Part shown: one piece after another, positions 6,909 through 16,334 of the stretch | Layout of the letters: every line of letters begins with the position of its first letter | How positions within the stretch are numbered: the first letter of the stretch is position 1 | Assembly: GCA_021798915.1 (NCBI GenBank) | Contig: JAJZBM010000006.1 | Coordinates: 1-64,000, forward strand | From: Pseudomonadota bacterium | GTDB lineage: Bacteria; Pseudomonadota; Alphaproteobacteria; Acetobacterales; Acetobacteraceae | Reading direction: 5' to 3' | DNA: 64,000 bases | Position numbers and translations under genes: made by a program | The notes under the pieces: model-generated | The model's database searches: none | Told to the model about the DNA's origin: nothing | What the model saw: the letters and a program-made list of their open reading frames with translations, nothing else

Positions 6909-7015
6909 CTTCTTTTTCTGAAGAAAAAGAAGCAAAAAGACTTCTCCCCCGGGACAGCGCCTACGGCGCTGTCCAACGGGTAAAAGTTTTTTGGTTCTTT
7001 TTTTCAAAAAAGAAC
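6909..7015. repeat. Double-hairpin intergenic repeat, copy C
   Basis: End hairpin at 6909-6932 (CTTCTTTTTC...GAAAAAGAAG), then CAAAAAGACTT. The central hairpin GGACAGCGCC-tac-GGCGCTGTCC is at 6952-6974. The opposite end is AAAAGTTTTTTG and GTTCTTTTTT...AAAAAAGAAC, finishing at 7015. It separates the convergent S24 repressor and leuA, where it could terminate both transcripts. The central hairpin differs in sequence from copies A and G but keeps its symmetry, so the structure rather than the sequence is conserved there. Confidence 0.85.
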
Positions 7016-7031
7016 ATTTTTACTGACCATT

Positions 7032-8609
7032 TTACGCCGAAAGCGCCTTCGGTTCGGCACGCGTGCGTTTGACCAGGAGTTTGTTGAGCGCATGGACATA
7101 GGCGCGGGCGGAGGCGACGATGGTATCGGTATCCGCCCCCTGGCCGTCGACCATTTTGCCGTTTTCCTCCAGCCGCACGGTGACGCGGGCCTGGGCGTCG
7201 GTGCCTTCGGTGACGGCGCCGACGGAGTAGAGGCGCAGCACCGCGTCATGGGCGAAGAGATCGCGAATGGCGTTGAAGGTCGCGTCCACCGGCCCGTCGC
7301 CGGTCGCAACCGCGGCTTGCGCCGTCCCGTCGATCTCGAGTTCGAGTTCGGCGCGTGGCTTTGCTTTCGACCCGGTATGAACATCGAGCGAGACGAAGCG
7401 GATGCGGTCGTTCCCGCGCATCACCTCGTCATCGACCAGGGCGATGAGATCGTCGTCGTAGACCACCTTCTTGCGGTCGGCGAGATCCTTGAAGCGGCGG
7501 AAGGCGTCGTTCAACTGATTATCGCCGATTTCGCCGTAGCCGAGGGCGCGGAGCTTGTCGCGAAAGGCGGCCCGGCCGGAATGCTTGCCCATCACCAGCG
7601 AGGATTTGGTCCAGCCGACGCTCTCCGGCGTCATGATCTCATAGGTCGCGGCGTTCTTCAAAACGCCGTCCTGATGGATGCCGGATTCATGGGCGAAGGC
7701 GTTGCGCCCGACGATCGCCTTGTTGGGCTGGACGTCGAACCCGGTGATGGTGGAGAGCAGTTTCGAGGTGCGGAGGATTTTCGGCGTCTCAATGCCGGAA
7801 TGCCAGGCGAGGGCGTCATGGCGGGTGCGGATCGCCATCACGATCTCCTCGAGCGCCGCATTGCCGGCGCGTTCGCCGATACCGTTGATGGTGCATTCCA
7901 CCTGGCGCACGCCGGCGCGAATGGCGGCGATGGTGTTGGCGACGGCGAGGCCGAGATCGTTGTGGTTATGGGCCGAGAAGATCACTTTCTCCGCCCCCGG
8001 CACGCGCTCGCGCAGCATGGTGAAGATGCGCGCGATGTCCTCGGGGAGAGCGTAGCCGACGGTATCGGGGATATTGATGGTGGTGGCACCGGCCTTGATC
8101 GCCGCTTCGACGCAGCGGCAGAGGAAATCGGGGTCGGTGCGGCTGCCGTCTTCGGCCGACCATTCGACGTCGTCGGTATAGTTGCGGGCCTGGGTATTGC
8201 CGTCGATGACCGCCTGCAAGACCGTCTCGGGCTCCATCCGCAGCTTGTATTTCATATGCAGCGGGCTGGTGGAGATGAAATTATGGATGCGGCGGCGCTC
8301 GGCCGGGCGGATCGCCTCGCCGGCACGGGCGATGTCATCGCGCCCGCCGGTGCGCGCAAGGCCGCAGATCACCGGCCCCTTGATGGTGCGCGCGATGGAT
8401 TCGACGCTCTCGAAATCACCGGGGCTGGCGATCGGAAAACCGGCTTCGAGGACATCGACGCCGAGTTCGGCCAATGCTTCGGCCATGCGCAGTTTCTCGG
8501 CCAAATTCATCGAGAAGCCGGGCGATTGCTCGCCGTCGCGAAGGGTGGTGTCGAAAATGATGATGCGGTCGGGATCGAGCGCGCCGAAGCTCGGATGGGA
8601 GAAGGTCAT
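7032..8609 (-). CDS. leuA: 2-isopropylmalate synthase
   Basis: 525 residues. Catalyses condensation of acetyl-CoA with 2-oxoisovalerate, the first committed step of leucine synthesis. The N-terminal TIM-barrel domain shows FDTTLRDGEQSPG near residue 20, the metal-binding HNHNDLG and the GIGERAGN motif. The C-terminal LeuA regulatory domain (about 395-520) binds leucine for feedback inhibition. AAGGA precedes the ATG at 8609. The 273-bp gap upstream (8610-8882) is shared with the divergent GNAT gene; I see no leucine-codon leader peptide or attenuator in it. Confidence 0.97.
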   Translation of the reverse strand: MTFSHPSFGALDPDRIIIFDTTLRDGEQSPGFSMNLAEKLRMAEALAELGVDVLEAGFPIASPGDFESVESIARTIKGPVICGLARTGGRDDIARAGEAIRPAERRRIHNFISTSPLHMKYKLRMEPETVLQAVIDGNTQARNYTDDVEWSAEDGSRTDPDFLCRCVEAAIKAGATTINIPDTVGYALPEDIARIFTMLRERVPGAEKVIFSAHNHNDLGLAVANTIAAIRAGVRQVECTINGIGERAGNAALEEIVMAIRTRHDALAWHSGIETPKILRTSKLLSTITGFDVQPNKAIVGRNAFAHESGIHQDGVLKNAATYEIMTPESVGWTKSSLVMGKHSGRAAFRDKLRALGYGEIGDNQLNDAFRRFKDLADRKKVVYDDDLIALVDDEVMRGNDRIRFVSLDVHTGSKAKPRAELELEIDGTAQAAVATGDGPVDATFNAIRDLFAHDAVLRLYSVGAVTEGTDAQARVTVRLEENGKMVDGQGADTDTIVASARAYVHALNKLLVKRTRAEPKALSA

Positions 8610-8882
8610 GGGGCCAGTCCTTACACGGGAAGGTTGCGACGGATTGCCTCAGAAATTCCCCTGAACGGTGCCGGCAAGGCCGCGCGGCATCACGCCCAGG
8701 GGCGGCTAAGTCGCAGAAGGAGGCGGCCGCGGCGTTGGCACGCGAGACCGAAGGCAGCCCGGGCGATGTCGATCCGCCGATCCATCGGTCATTTCTATCA
8801 CTCCTGGCCCATCGCCGCAACCACGCGCCACGCGCGTCGCGCGAACCCTTCACCGGGCGCGGATCCCAGGTTAGAAACTCTC

Positions 8883-9398
8883 ATGCACATCCGCCCCGCC
8901 GCCCCCGCCGATCTTCCGGAAATCCAGGCGATCTACGCGCATCACGTGCTCTCCGGCACCGGCACGTTCGAGGAGGTGCCGCCCTCGGTCGAGGAGATGG
9001 CGGCGCGGTTTGCAGCCCTCGGCGGGGCCGGGGCGATCTGGCATGTCGCCGAGGATGCGACCGGCGTGCTCGGCTATGCCTATGCCGCGCGCTATCATAC
9101 CCGCTCGGCCTATCGCTTCACCGCCGAGGACAGCGTCTATATCCGCGATGACCGCCGCGGTAGCGGCGTCGGGCGCGCCCTCCTCGCCGCAATCATCACC
9201 GCCGCGACCGCGGCCGGATACCGCCAGATGCTGGCGGTGATCGGCGATTCCGCCAATGCCGGTTCGATCGCGCTCCATCGCCGCGCCGGCTTCGCCGAGG
9301 CCGGGCGTCTCGTTGCGGTCGGCTATAAATTCGGCGCCTGGCGCGACGTCGTCCTGATGCGGCGCGCACTTGGCGAGGGCGACACCACCTCACCGTGA
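8883..9398 (+). CDS. GNAT N-acetyltransferase, phosphinothricin/methionine-sulfoximine type
   Basis: 171 residues, one GNAT domain. It starts MHIRPAAPADLPEIQAIYAH and carries VYIRDDRRGSGVGRALL, the acetyl-CoA pyrophosphate-binding loop (RRGSGVG), then IGDSANAGSIALHRRAGF and GYKFGAWRDVVLMRR. These are typical of the Pat/MnaT subfamily, which acetylates amino-acid analogues such as methionine sulfoximine. The substrate here is inferred from the subfamily. The ribosome binding site is weak. It lies between leuA (divergent) and leuS with no obvious pathway link. Confidence 0.85.
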   Translation: MHIRPAAPADLPEIQAIYAHHVLSGTGTFEEVPPSVEEMAARFAALGGAGAIWHVAEDATGVLGYAYAARYHTRSAYRFTAEDSVYIRDDRRGSGVGRALLAAIITAATAAGYRQMLAVIGDSANAGSIALHRRAGFAEAGRLVAVGYKFGAWRDVVLMRRALGEGDTTSP

Positions 9399-9446
9399 GG
9401 GCTGGGCGGTGGACAGGCACGGCATCGGGTTGCCGGGGGCGGGCTC

Positions 9447-12134
9447 TTGGGCATAAAGACGGTTCTAATCCGCCCCTTCGAGACGAAAGCGAGCCGCGCC
9501 TTGGCCCCTCCCGCCCCCGAGCCCCAACGCCCCGAGTCTCAACGCCCCGAGTCTCAACGTTATGATTTTGCCGCCGCTGAGCCACGCTGGCAGCGGGAAT
9601 GGGAAGCGCGCGGCTGTTTCCGCGTCGCCGACCGCCCTGATGACGGGCGGCGGAAATATTATGTCCTGGAGATGTTTCCCTACCCCTCGGGGCGCATCCA
9701 TATGGGCCATGTTCGCAATTACACGCTCGGCGACGTGGTGGCGCGCTATCAGCGGGCGCGCGGGGCGGCGGTTCTCCACCCGATGGGCTGGGACGCGTTC
9801 GGTCTGCCGGCCGAAAACGCGGCACGCGAGCGCGGCATCCATCCGGCCCGCTGGACCTATGACAATATCGCGACGATGCGCGGCGAATTGCAGCGCATGG
9901 GCCTTTCGATCGAATGGGCGCGCGAATTCGCGACCTGCGATCCGAGCTATTACCGGCATCAACAGGCGCTGTTTCTCGATTTTCTCAAAGCCGGCCTGGT
10001 CGAGCGCCGGGAAGCCTGGGTCAACTGGGATCCGGTCGATCACACCGTCCTCGCCAATGAACAGGTGATCGACGGGCGCGGCTGGCGCTCGGGCGCGCCG
10101 GTCGAGAAGAAGCTGCTCTCGCAATGGTTCCTCAAAATCACCCGCTTCGCGCCCGATCTCCTCGCCGCCCTCGAAACCCTCGATCGCTGGCCGGAGCGGG
10201 TGCGGGTGATGCAGGAGAAATGGATCGGCCGGAGCGAGGGCGCCCGGGTGCGTTTCCCGCTCGCCATGCCCAAGGCTGACATCGCCGAAATCGAGGTCTA
10301 CACCACGCGCCCGGACACGCTGTTTGGGATGTCGTTTCTCGCGCTTGCCCCGGAGCATCCGCTGGCGGCCGCGCTGGCCGCGGAAAACCCCGCCATCGCC
10401 GCTTTCATCGCCGAATGCCGGCGCCTCGGCACCAGCGAGGCGGTGATCGAGACCGCCGAGAAGCGCGGCGTCGATACCGGGCTTCGCGTCCGCCATCCGT
10501 TTCTCGCCGATCAGACATTCCCGGTCTGGATCGCCAATTTCGTGCTCATGGAATACGGCACCGGGGCGATTTTCGGCTGCCCCGCGCATGACCAGCGCGA
10601 CCTCGATTTCGCCCGCAAATATCGCCTACCGGTGCGCCCGGTGGTGCTGCCGGCGGAGGCCGACGCGGCTACCTTCGCGATCGGCGAGGAAGCCTATGAC
10701 GGGCCGGGCGTAGTATTCAACTCCGGCTTTCTCGACGGTCTCGCGGCCGATGCCGCCAAGCGCGCGGCGATCGCCGACCTCGAGCGGCGCGGCCTCGGCG
10801 TGGGCGTGGTCAACTGGCGGCTCCGCGACTGGGGGGTGAGCCGGCAGCGCTATTGGGGCTGCCCGATCCCGGTGATCCATTGCCCGGCCTGCGGCGTCGT
10901 GCCGGCACAGGAACTGCCGGTTCTACTCCCCGACGATGTCAGCTTCGACCGCCCCGGCAACCCGCTCGATCATCACCCCACCTGGAAACACGTCGCCTGC
11001 CCGGCATGCGGCCAGCCCGCCCGGCGCGAAACCGACACCTTCGATACCTTCGTCGATAGCTCCTGGTATTTCGCCCGCTTCTGCAGCCCGCACGCCGAAC
11101 GCCCGGTCGACCCCGAGGCGGCGCGGCATTGGCTGCCGGTCGACCAGTATATCGGCGGCATCGAGCACGCGATTTTGCATCTCCTCTATTCCCGCTTCTT
11201 CACCCGCGCCATGCACGAGACCGGCCATCTCGCCATCGACGAACCGTTCGCCGGCCTCTTCACCCAGGGGATGGTGACGCATGCGAGTTATCGCGGCGCC
11301 GATGGCCGCTGGCTCTACCCCGACGAGGTCGAAACCCTCGCCGAGGGCAGCGCGCGCCACCGCGAAACCGGCGAGGCGGTCAGCGTCGGCCGGGTCGAGG
11401 CGATGTCGAAATCGAAGCGCAACACCGTCGATCCCGGTGCCATCATCGCCCGCTACGGCGCCGACACCGCGCGCTGGTTCATCCTCGCCGACAACCCGCC
11501 CGAGCGCGACATGGAATGGACCGAGAGCGGTGTTCAGGGCGCCTTCCGCTTCATCCAGCGGCTCTACCGGCTGGTCGCCGAGATCGCCGCCGAGGCCCCC
11601 GTGCCGGCGGCGCCGGAAACCCTCCCGCCCCCGGCCCGTGCCCTGCGTCAAGCGACCCACCGCGCCATCGCCGCCGTCACCGAGGCGTTGGAGGGGTTCG
11701 GCTTCAACGTCGCCGTCGCCCGCATCCACGAACTCGTCAATGCGCTCGGCGAGAGCCCTTCCGGCGGCGATGCCGGCCTCCGCTTCGCCCGCCGCGAGGC
11801 CGCCGCCATACTCGCGCGATTGATCGCCCCGATGATGCCGCATCTCGCCGAGGAAGTGCAGAGCCTCCTCGACCCTGCGGCCGGGCTGATCGCTGAGCAA
11901 CCCTGGCCGGAGGCCGATCCGGCGCTGCTCCTCCGTGATCAGGTGGTTTTCGCGGTGCAGATCATGGGAAAGCTCCGCGGCACCGTGACCTTGCCACCCG
12001 GCAGCCCCGAGACCGAGGTCGCGGCGCGGGCGAAAGCCGAGCCCAATGTCGCCAAGGGACTTGCCGGCAAGCGCGTCATCAAGCAGATTTTCGTCCCCGA
12101 CCGGATCATCAATTTCGTCATCGCAGCAGACTGA
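9447..12134 (+). CDS. leuS: Leucyl-tRNA synthetase
   Basis: Class I aminoacyl-tRNA synthetase charging tRNA-Leu. It has the HIGH-type motif HMGH near residue 85 ([17 protein letters not shown]), the CP1 editing domain ([12 protein letters not shown]) and the KMSKS-type motif MSKSK near residue 653. Up to 895 residues. The conserved part starts at [10 protein letters not shown], about 38 residues after the TTG at 9447. No ATG or GTG is in frame before it, so TTG at 9447 or TTG at 9501 must serve. The intervening segment holds a 15-bp tandem repeat (9528-9557). lptE and holA follow in the conserved order. Confidence 0.95.
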   Translation: MGIKTVLIRPFETKASRALAPPAPEPQRPESQRPESQRYDFAAAEPRWQREWEARGCFRVADRPDDGRRKYYVLEMFPYPSGRIHMGHVRNYTLGDVVARYQRARGAAVLHPMGWDAFGLPAENAARERGIHPARWTYDNIATMRGELQRMGLSIEWAREFATCDPSYYRHQQALFLDFLKAGLVERREAWVNWDPVDHTVLANEQVIDGRGWRSGAPVEKKLLSQWFLKITRFAPDLLAALETLDRWPERVRVMQEKWIGRSEGARVRFPLAMPKADIAEIEVYTTRPDTLFGMSFLALAPEHPLAAALAAENPAIAAFIAECRRLGTSEAVIETAEKRGVDTGLRVRHPFLADQTFPVWIANFVLMEYGTGAIFGCPAHDQRDLDFARKYRLPVRPVVLPAEADAATFAIGEEAYDGPGVVFNSGFLDGLAADAAKRAAIADLERRGLGVGVVNWRLRDWGVSRQRYWGCPIPVIHCPACGVVPAQELPVLLPDDVSFDRPGNPLDHHPTWKHVACPACGQPARRETDTFDTFVDSSWYFARFCSPHAERPVDPEAARHWLPVDQYIGGIEHAILHLLYSRFFTRAMHETGHLAIDEPFAGLFTQGMVTHASYRGADGRWLYPDEVETLAEGSARHRETGEAVSVGRVEAMSKSKRNTVDPGAIIARYGADTARWFILADNPPERDMEWTESGVQGAFRFIQRLYRLVAEIAAEAPVPAAPETLPPPARALRQATHRAIAAVTEALEGFGFNVAVARIHELVNALGESPSGGDAGLRFARREAAAILARLIAPMMPHLAEEVQSLLDPAAGLIAEQPWPEADPALLLRDQVVFAVQIMGKLRGTVTLPPGSPETEVAARAKAEPNVAKGLAGKRVIKQIFVPDRIINFVIAAD

Positions 12135-12156
12135 CCAGCTCATGGGGAGAGACGCG

Positions 12157-12741
12157 ATGCCAAATCATTTCCCGCCCCATCCTCGCCCACTGTCCCGCCG
12201 GGCGCTCCTTCGCCTCGCTGCCCTCGCCCCAGCGCTCGCCCCGGCGCTCGCTTTGCCGGGCTGCGGTTTCTCCCCGGTCTACGCGACGACGGCGAATGGC
12301 GACCCGTCACCGGAATCGGCTGACCTCGCCGCCATCACCATCGGGCGGATCCCCGACCGCTCCGGCCAGGAGCTGAGTGAGGCGTTGCAGGAGCGTTTCA
12401 ATTACGGCGGCGTCGGCGTCGCCCGTCGCTACGATCTCGATGTCAATTACAGCATCGGCGAGGAAAGTGTCGGCATCCAGCCCGATACCTCGGTCACCTA
12501 TCAGCGGGTGATCGCCAACGCGACATGGACGCTCCGCAGCCAGGACACCCAGCGCGCCACCATCACCACCGGCAAGGCGCACGCGATCGACGGCTATAAT
12601 TTCATCGACCAGCAGTTTTTCGACTCCACGCTCGAGGACGAAAAAGTCCGCTGGCGCCTCTCGCGCACGATCGCCGACATGATCACCATGGAACTCCTCG
12701 CCTATTTCAAACACCACCCGGCGCCGACCGACGCTTCGTGA
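12157..12741 (+). CDS. lptE: LPS-assembly lipoprotein LptE
   Basis: 194 residues. The twin-arginine-like SRRALLRLAALAPALAPALALPGC is a lipoprotein signal with lipobox LPGC, placing the protein in the outer membrane as the plug partner of LptD in LPS export. The mature part begins GFSPVYA, typical of alphaproteobacterial LptE. The ATG at 12157 has GGGGAGA at proper spacing; an ATG at 12142 is possible but lacks a site. The start lies just after leuS and the stop overlaps the holA start (GTGA), as in related genomes. Confidence 0.87.
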   Translation: MPNHFPPHPRPLSRRALLRLAALAPALAPALALPGCGFSPVYATTANGDPSPESADLAAITIGRIPDRSGQELSEALQERFNYGGVGVARRYDLDVNYSIGEESVGIQPDTSVTYQRVIANATWTLRSQDTQRATITTGKAHAIDGYNFIDQQFFDSTLEDEKVRWRLSRTIADMITMELLAYFKHHPAPTDAS

Positions 12742-13754
12742 AACTCGACGCTCGCGCCGCCGCCGCCGCCCTCGCCGACCCCGCCGGCTATCGCGCCGTT
12801 CTGCTGCATGGCCCCGATGCCGGCCTGGTGCGCGAGCGCGGCGGCGCCCTGGTCCGCGCCGTGCTCGGCGCCAATGACGACCCATTCCGCCTCGCCGAAT
12901 TCGACCGCGAGGGCTTCCCGCGCATCCCCGAGGAAATGGCGGCGCTGGCGCTCACCGGCGGGCGGCGCGTGGTGCGGGTGCGCGATGCCGATGACCGTGC
13001 CGCGAGCGCCGTCACCGCCGCCCTCGATGGCCGGGGCGAGGCGCTTCTGGTGCTCGAAGCCGGCGAGTTACCGGCCCGTTCCAAGCTCCGCGCGCTGATC
13101 GAACGGGCGAAGGACGCCGCCGCCATCGGCTGCTATCCGGAAGAGGGGCGGGCACTGAGCCAGACCATCCGCGCCCGCCTGACCGCCGCCGGGGTCGACA
13201 TCAGCGGTGAAGCCTTGGACTGGCTCGCCGGCCGGCTCGGCGCCGACCGCATGGCGAGTGGCGCCGAAATCGACAAGCTCGCGCTCTATGCCGGCGCCGG
13301 CGGCCGGATCGAGATCGCCGACGCAGAGGCCAGCACCGGCGATCTCGCCGGGCTCTCCCTCGAAGACGCGCTGTTTGCCGCGACCGCCGGCGACCTCGCC
13401 CGCGCCGACCGGGCGCTGGAACAGGCGCTGGCGGAAGGCGCGGCGCCGGTCGGGGTCATTCGCGCCGCCCTCCTCCATCTCCAGCGCCTGCACCGGGCGC
13501 GGGCAGCGATGGCGGCCGGGGTTACGGAAGCGGACGCCATGCGCCACCTGCGCCCGCCGGTTTTCATCCGCCGCACCGGCGCCTTTGCGCAAGCGTTGCG
13601 CCTGTGGCCGGAGAGCACGCTGGCCGCAGCACTCGCCAGCCTGTTCGAGACCGAGCGCACCTGCAAACAAACCGGAACGCCGGCCGAAACCCTGTGCCGC
13701 AACGCCATCGCCGCCCTCGCCCGCCGCGCCGCGCGGTTGGGGCGGGGCCGATGA
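12738..13754 (+). CDS. holA: DNA polymerase III subunit delta
   Basis: 338 residues with a GTG start overlapping the lptE stop. HolA is the clamp-loader delta subunit that opens the beta sliding clamp. Family features include YRAVLLHGPDAGLVRERG near the N-terminus, the AAA+-like fold without a P-loop, the helix MASGAEIDKLALYAG and a C-terminal collar domain (VIRAALLHLQRLHRARAAM). Length matches the family. It ends at the border of a decayed crotonase fragment. Confidence 0.93.
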   Translation: MKLDARAAAAALADPAGYRAVLLHGPDAGLVRERGGALVRAVLGANDDPFRLAEFDREGFPRIPEEMAALALTGGRRVVRVRDADDRAASAVTAALDGRGEALLVLEAGELPARSKLRALIERAKDAAAIGCYPEEGRALSQTIRARLTAAGVDISGEALDWLAGRLGADRMASGAEIDKLALYAGAGGRIEIADAEASTGDLAGLSLEDALFAATAGDLARADRALEQALAEGAAPVGVIRAALLHLQRLHRARAAMAAGVTEADAMRHLRPPVFIRRTGAFAQALRLWPESTLAAALASLFETERTCKQTGTPAETLCRNAIAALARRAARLGRGR

Positions 13755-13758
13755 CCGG

Positions 13759-13902
13759 CTCGACGCGACCGTGGACGCGCTGCTGACACTGGCGATCGAA
13801 CTCGAAGGACATTGCTATAACGGCGTTCGCCAATCCGATGATTTCCGCGAGGGGGGCGAGGCTTTTCACGAGAAACGCCGGTCAAATTTCACTGGGCGCT
13901 GA
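13759..13902 (+). pseudogene. Remnant of an enoyl-CoA hydratase gene (C-terminal end only)
   Basis: An open frame of 47 codons ends in SDDFREGGEAFHEKRRSNFTGR (stop 13900-13902). This closely matches the usual C-terminus of enoyl-CoA hydratases, SEDFREGvxAFLEKRxPxFTGR (family knowledge from memory). No start, no crotonase core and no CoA-binding loop is present upstream, where holA ends. It is therefore a 3' stub left by a deletion joining holA to the former hydratase gene. Confidence 0.7.
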
Positions 13903-13976
13903 CCGCGGGGTTCATGGCATGACGCGCGTGACGATCCGATCCCGCGACGCTCTGCCTATCGTGAGGGAGGAACGCG

Positions 13977-16262
13977 ATGCCGTGCCGGGGGATGCTGATT
14001 TTGTTATGCGCGGGCGCGGCCATGGCGGCCGGCGCACCGGCACGCAGCCAGACCGCACCGGCCGCGCCATTCGGTGCCCGCACCGCGGAAAGCTGCGGTG
14101 CGGTCGGCGACGGCCGTGCCGACGACCGCGCGGCGCTGCAAAAATGTCTCGATCAGGGCGGCATCCTCTATCTCGACAAGCGCTACAACGTCGCCTCCGG
14201 CGGCCTCAACCTGCCCCCTGGGACCAGGGTCGTCGGCCAATGGCGGCCATCCGGCGGCTGGGGCAATAACTGGGCGGGGCCATCGGCGATCATCCTCAAC
14301 CCCGCCCATCCGATCACCATGCAGACCAACACCGCGCTCTCCGGCGTGCTCGTCATCTCGCGCGGGGTGTTGCCGTTGCTGCCGGTCACCACCTTCCGCC
14401 AGACGATGGCGCTCGCGGCCTATCTGCATCAAGGCGCCGGCATCACCGCGGCGAGGATCACCCGCCGCGGCGCCGGCTGCACCGCCGCCCCGACGATGCG
14501 CGTGACCGGCGGCGCCGGGCACGGCTTCGCGGCGCGGCTCACCATGCAGGACGGTGGGCTGGCGGCGGTCACCATCACCGATGACGGTGATCAATATCCC
14601 GCCAACCCGGCGGTGCGTTTCACCGGCGGCGGCTGCGAGACCGCGCCCGAGGCTGTGGTCACCGTAAGCGGCGGCGCCGGCACCGGCATCGTGCTCGCCC
14701 CGGGTGACGACATGTATCTCGAAAATGTCGATGTCCTCGGCTTCAATGTCGGCATCTCCGGCAATTTCGCGGCGCGCGTGCAGGGGGCGAACGTGTTCGT
14801 CGATGCCGATCAGGGTATCCTGCTGCAAAACGCCTATTCCAATCCGGTGATTTATAACTGGCAGGCGGTGCCCGATCTCACCCCGCCCGGCCCCGAGCCC
14901 GTCACCAACCCGACGACGCCACTCACCGCCCTCGCCGCCGACGCGCACGGGCAGATCCGGGTCGGCATGGCCGCCGGCGCGATCGATTTCCGCGATGGCG
15001 ATCCCGTCTGGATCGCCGGCGCGGACGGCGTCGCGATCGCGCAGAAACCCTGGACCATCGTCGATTACGACGCCCAAGCCGGCACTTTCTCGCTCGCCGG
15101 ATCGGTGTTTTCCGGCCACTGGAAGCCGGGCACCGGCACCATCGTCACCAACGGCTTCCGCCGCCAGGGCCCGGGCTGGTGGCTCGCCCAGTCCACCGGC
15201 TTCGACCTCACCAGCCCGCAAGTTTTTGGCCACGATATCGGCTTCGAGGTCGCGGCCGGCGCCTCCTGGGTCAATGTGACCAATCTCGGCGTCGATAACG
15301 AGATGCGAACCCAAGACGCAACGACGAGTTGCATTCTCATCGATGGCGGCCAGTGGGTGACGTTTTCCGGAGGCTCATGCTCCTCGCAAGGGGTTGCGGT
15401 GCGCCAGATCTCGGTCGATCCCCAGGGCGGCACCAACACCGTCTCCGGCGTCATGCTGGCGAGCAACGATAATCGCCGCCCCGGCTCGCTGGTGACGGCG
15501 CTCGCGGGCGCGCTCGCGATCGTCGGCGGGGCGGCGCAATATGGCGGCATCTATGTCGGGCCGAACATGGGCCATCTCATGCTCGCAACCGGCGGCACCC
15601 ACAGCGCCATCACCTATGCGAGCCCGGCGGCGCAGGCAGCGACCACGATCTCGGCCGCGAGCCGGTTCGAACGCGGCCAGCCAGTCGCCGAAAGCCGAGA
15701 CGGGGAGGGCAATGTCTCGCTGCGCCTGGACGCGACCCCGGCCGGCGGCAATGCCTGGGCGCTGCAAAGCGACGCCGACCATAACGCCGCCTTCGTCGAT
15801 CAATCGGACAGGGTGACGGTCTGGTGGGCCAATCGTTCCGGCTTCAATCTCCCGGTGCCGCTCTATGGCTCATCGGCGATCCTGCCGGGCGGCGTCTCCA
15901 CCTCGCTGATGCGCGATCACCGCCCCGATACCGATCTCGCGAGCCCCGGCGGCACGCGGCTTGCCGGCGCCCTGCTCGCCGCCGCCGTGGTGATCCGAAG
16001 CGGGGCCCAACGCGCCGCCTTCACCGACACCACCGACAGCGCGCGCGCGCTCAAAGACGCCGCCCATGCGGCGCAAATCGGCGAGCGCTGGCGCACGCGC
16101 ATCGCCAACACCACCACCGCGACCGAAATCATCGCCCCCGGCACCGGCGTCACCCTGCTCGGCAAGGCGAGGATCCCGCCCGGCACCTGGCGGGATTTCG
16201 ATTTCACCGTGACCGGCCCCGACGCCATCACCATGCTCTCGGTCGGCGGCGGGATGAACTGA
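13977..16262 (+). CDS. Secreted pectate-lyase-fold (right-handed beta-helix) protein
   Basis: 761 residues. The start at 13977 has a GAGGGAGGAA ribosome binding site. Residues 1-25 form a Sec signal peptide (MLILLCAGAAMAAGAPARSQ). The mature N-terminus FGARTAESCGAVGDGRADDRAALQKCL is the opening of the pectate-lyase-like family seen in polysaccharide lyases, epimerases and phage tailspikes. Repeated Gly/Val/Asn-rich strands follow, with inserts around residues 155-235 (VTGGAGHGFAARLT; VRFTGGGC). No catalytic residues can be assigned with certainty. Likely a secreted carbohydrate-active or adhesive protein. It stands alone, with its own promoter. Confidence 0.72.
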   Translation: MPCRGMLILLCAGAAMAAGAPARSQTAPAAPFGARTAESCGAVGDGRADDRAALQKCLDQGGILYLDKRYNVASGGLNLPPGTRVVGQWRPSGGWGNNWAGPSAIILNPAHPITMQTNTALSGVLVISRGVLPLLPVTTFRQTMALAAYLHQGAGITAARITRRGAGCTAAPTMRVTGGAGHGFAARLTMQDGGLAAVTITDDGDQYPANPAVRFTGGGCETAPEAVVTVSGGAGTGIVLAPGDDMYLENVDVLGFNVGISGNFAARVQGANVFVDADQGILLQNAYSNPVIYNWQAVPDLTPPGPEPVTNPTTPLTALAADAHGQIRVGMAAGAIDFRDGDPVWIAGADGVAIAQKPWTIVDYDAQAGTFSLAGSVFSGHWKPGTGTIVTNGFRRQGPGWWLAQSTGFDLTSPQVFGHDIGFEVAAGASWVNVTNLGVDNEMRTQDATTSCILIDGGQWVTFSGGSCSSQGVAVRQISVDPQGGTNTVSGVMLASNDNRRPGSLVTALAGALAIVGGAAQYGGIYVGPNMGHLMLATGGTHSAITYASPAAQAATTISAASRFERGQPVAESRDGEGNVSLRLDATPAGGNAWALQSDADHNAAFVDQSDRVTVWWANRSGFNLPVPLYGSSAILPGGVSTSLMRDHRPDTDLASPGGTRLAGALLAAAVVIRSGAQRAAFTDTTDSARALKDAAHAAQIGERWRTRIANTTTATEIIAPGTGVTLLGKARIPPGTWRDFDFTVTGPDAITMLSVGGGMN

Positions 16263-16334
16263 CCGCTTAACCGGGCCTTAGGCTTTGCCCGATACCATTG
16301 CGCGATTGCAAACTCATCACCCAAGGTATCATAA

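Noticed and set aside
8610-8882. Leucine attenuator upstream of leuA
   Set aside because: No short ORF rich in Leu codons and no convincing alternative hairpins were seen.
7092-9398. A 768-codon plus-strand open frame across leuA and the GNAT gene
   Set aside because: Its first two thirds are antisense to leuA and show no protein family. Only the last 171 codons (GNAT) are real.
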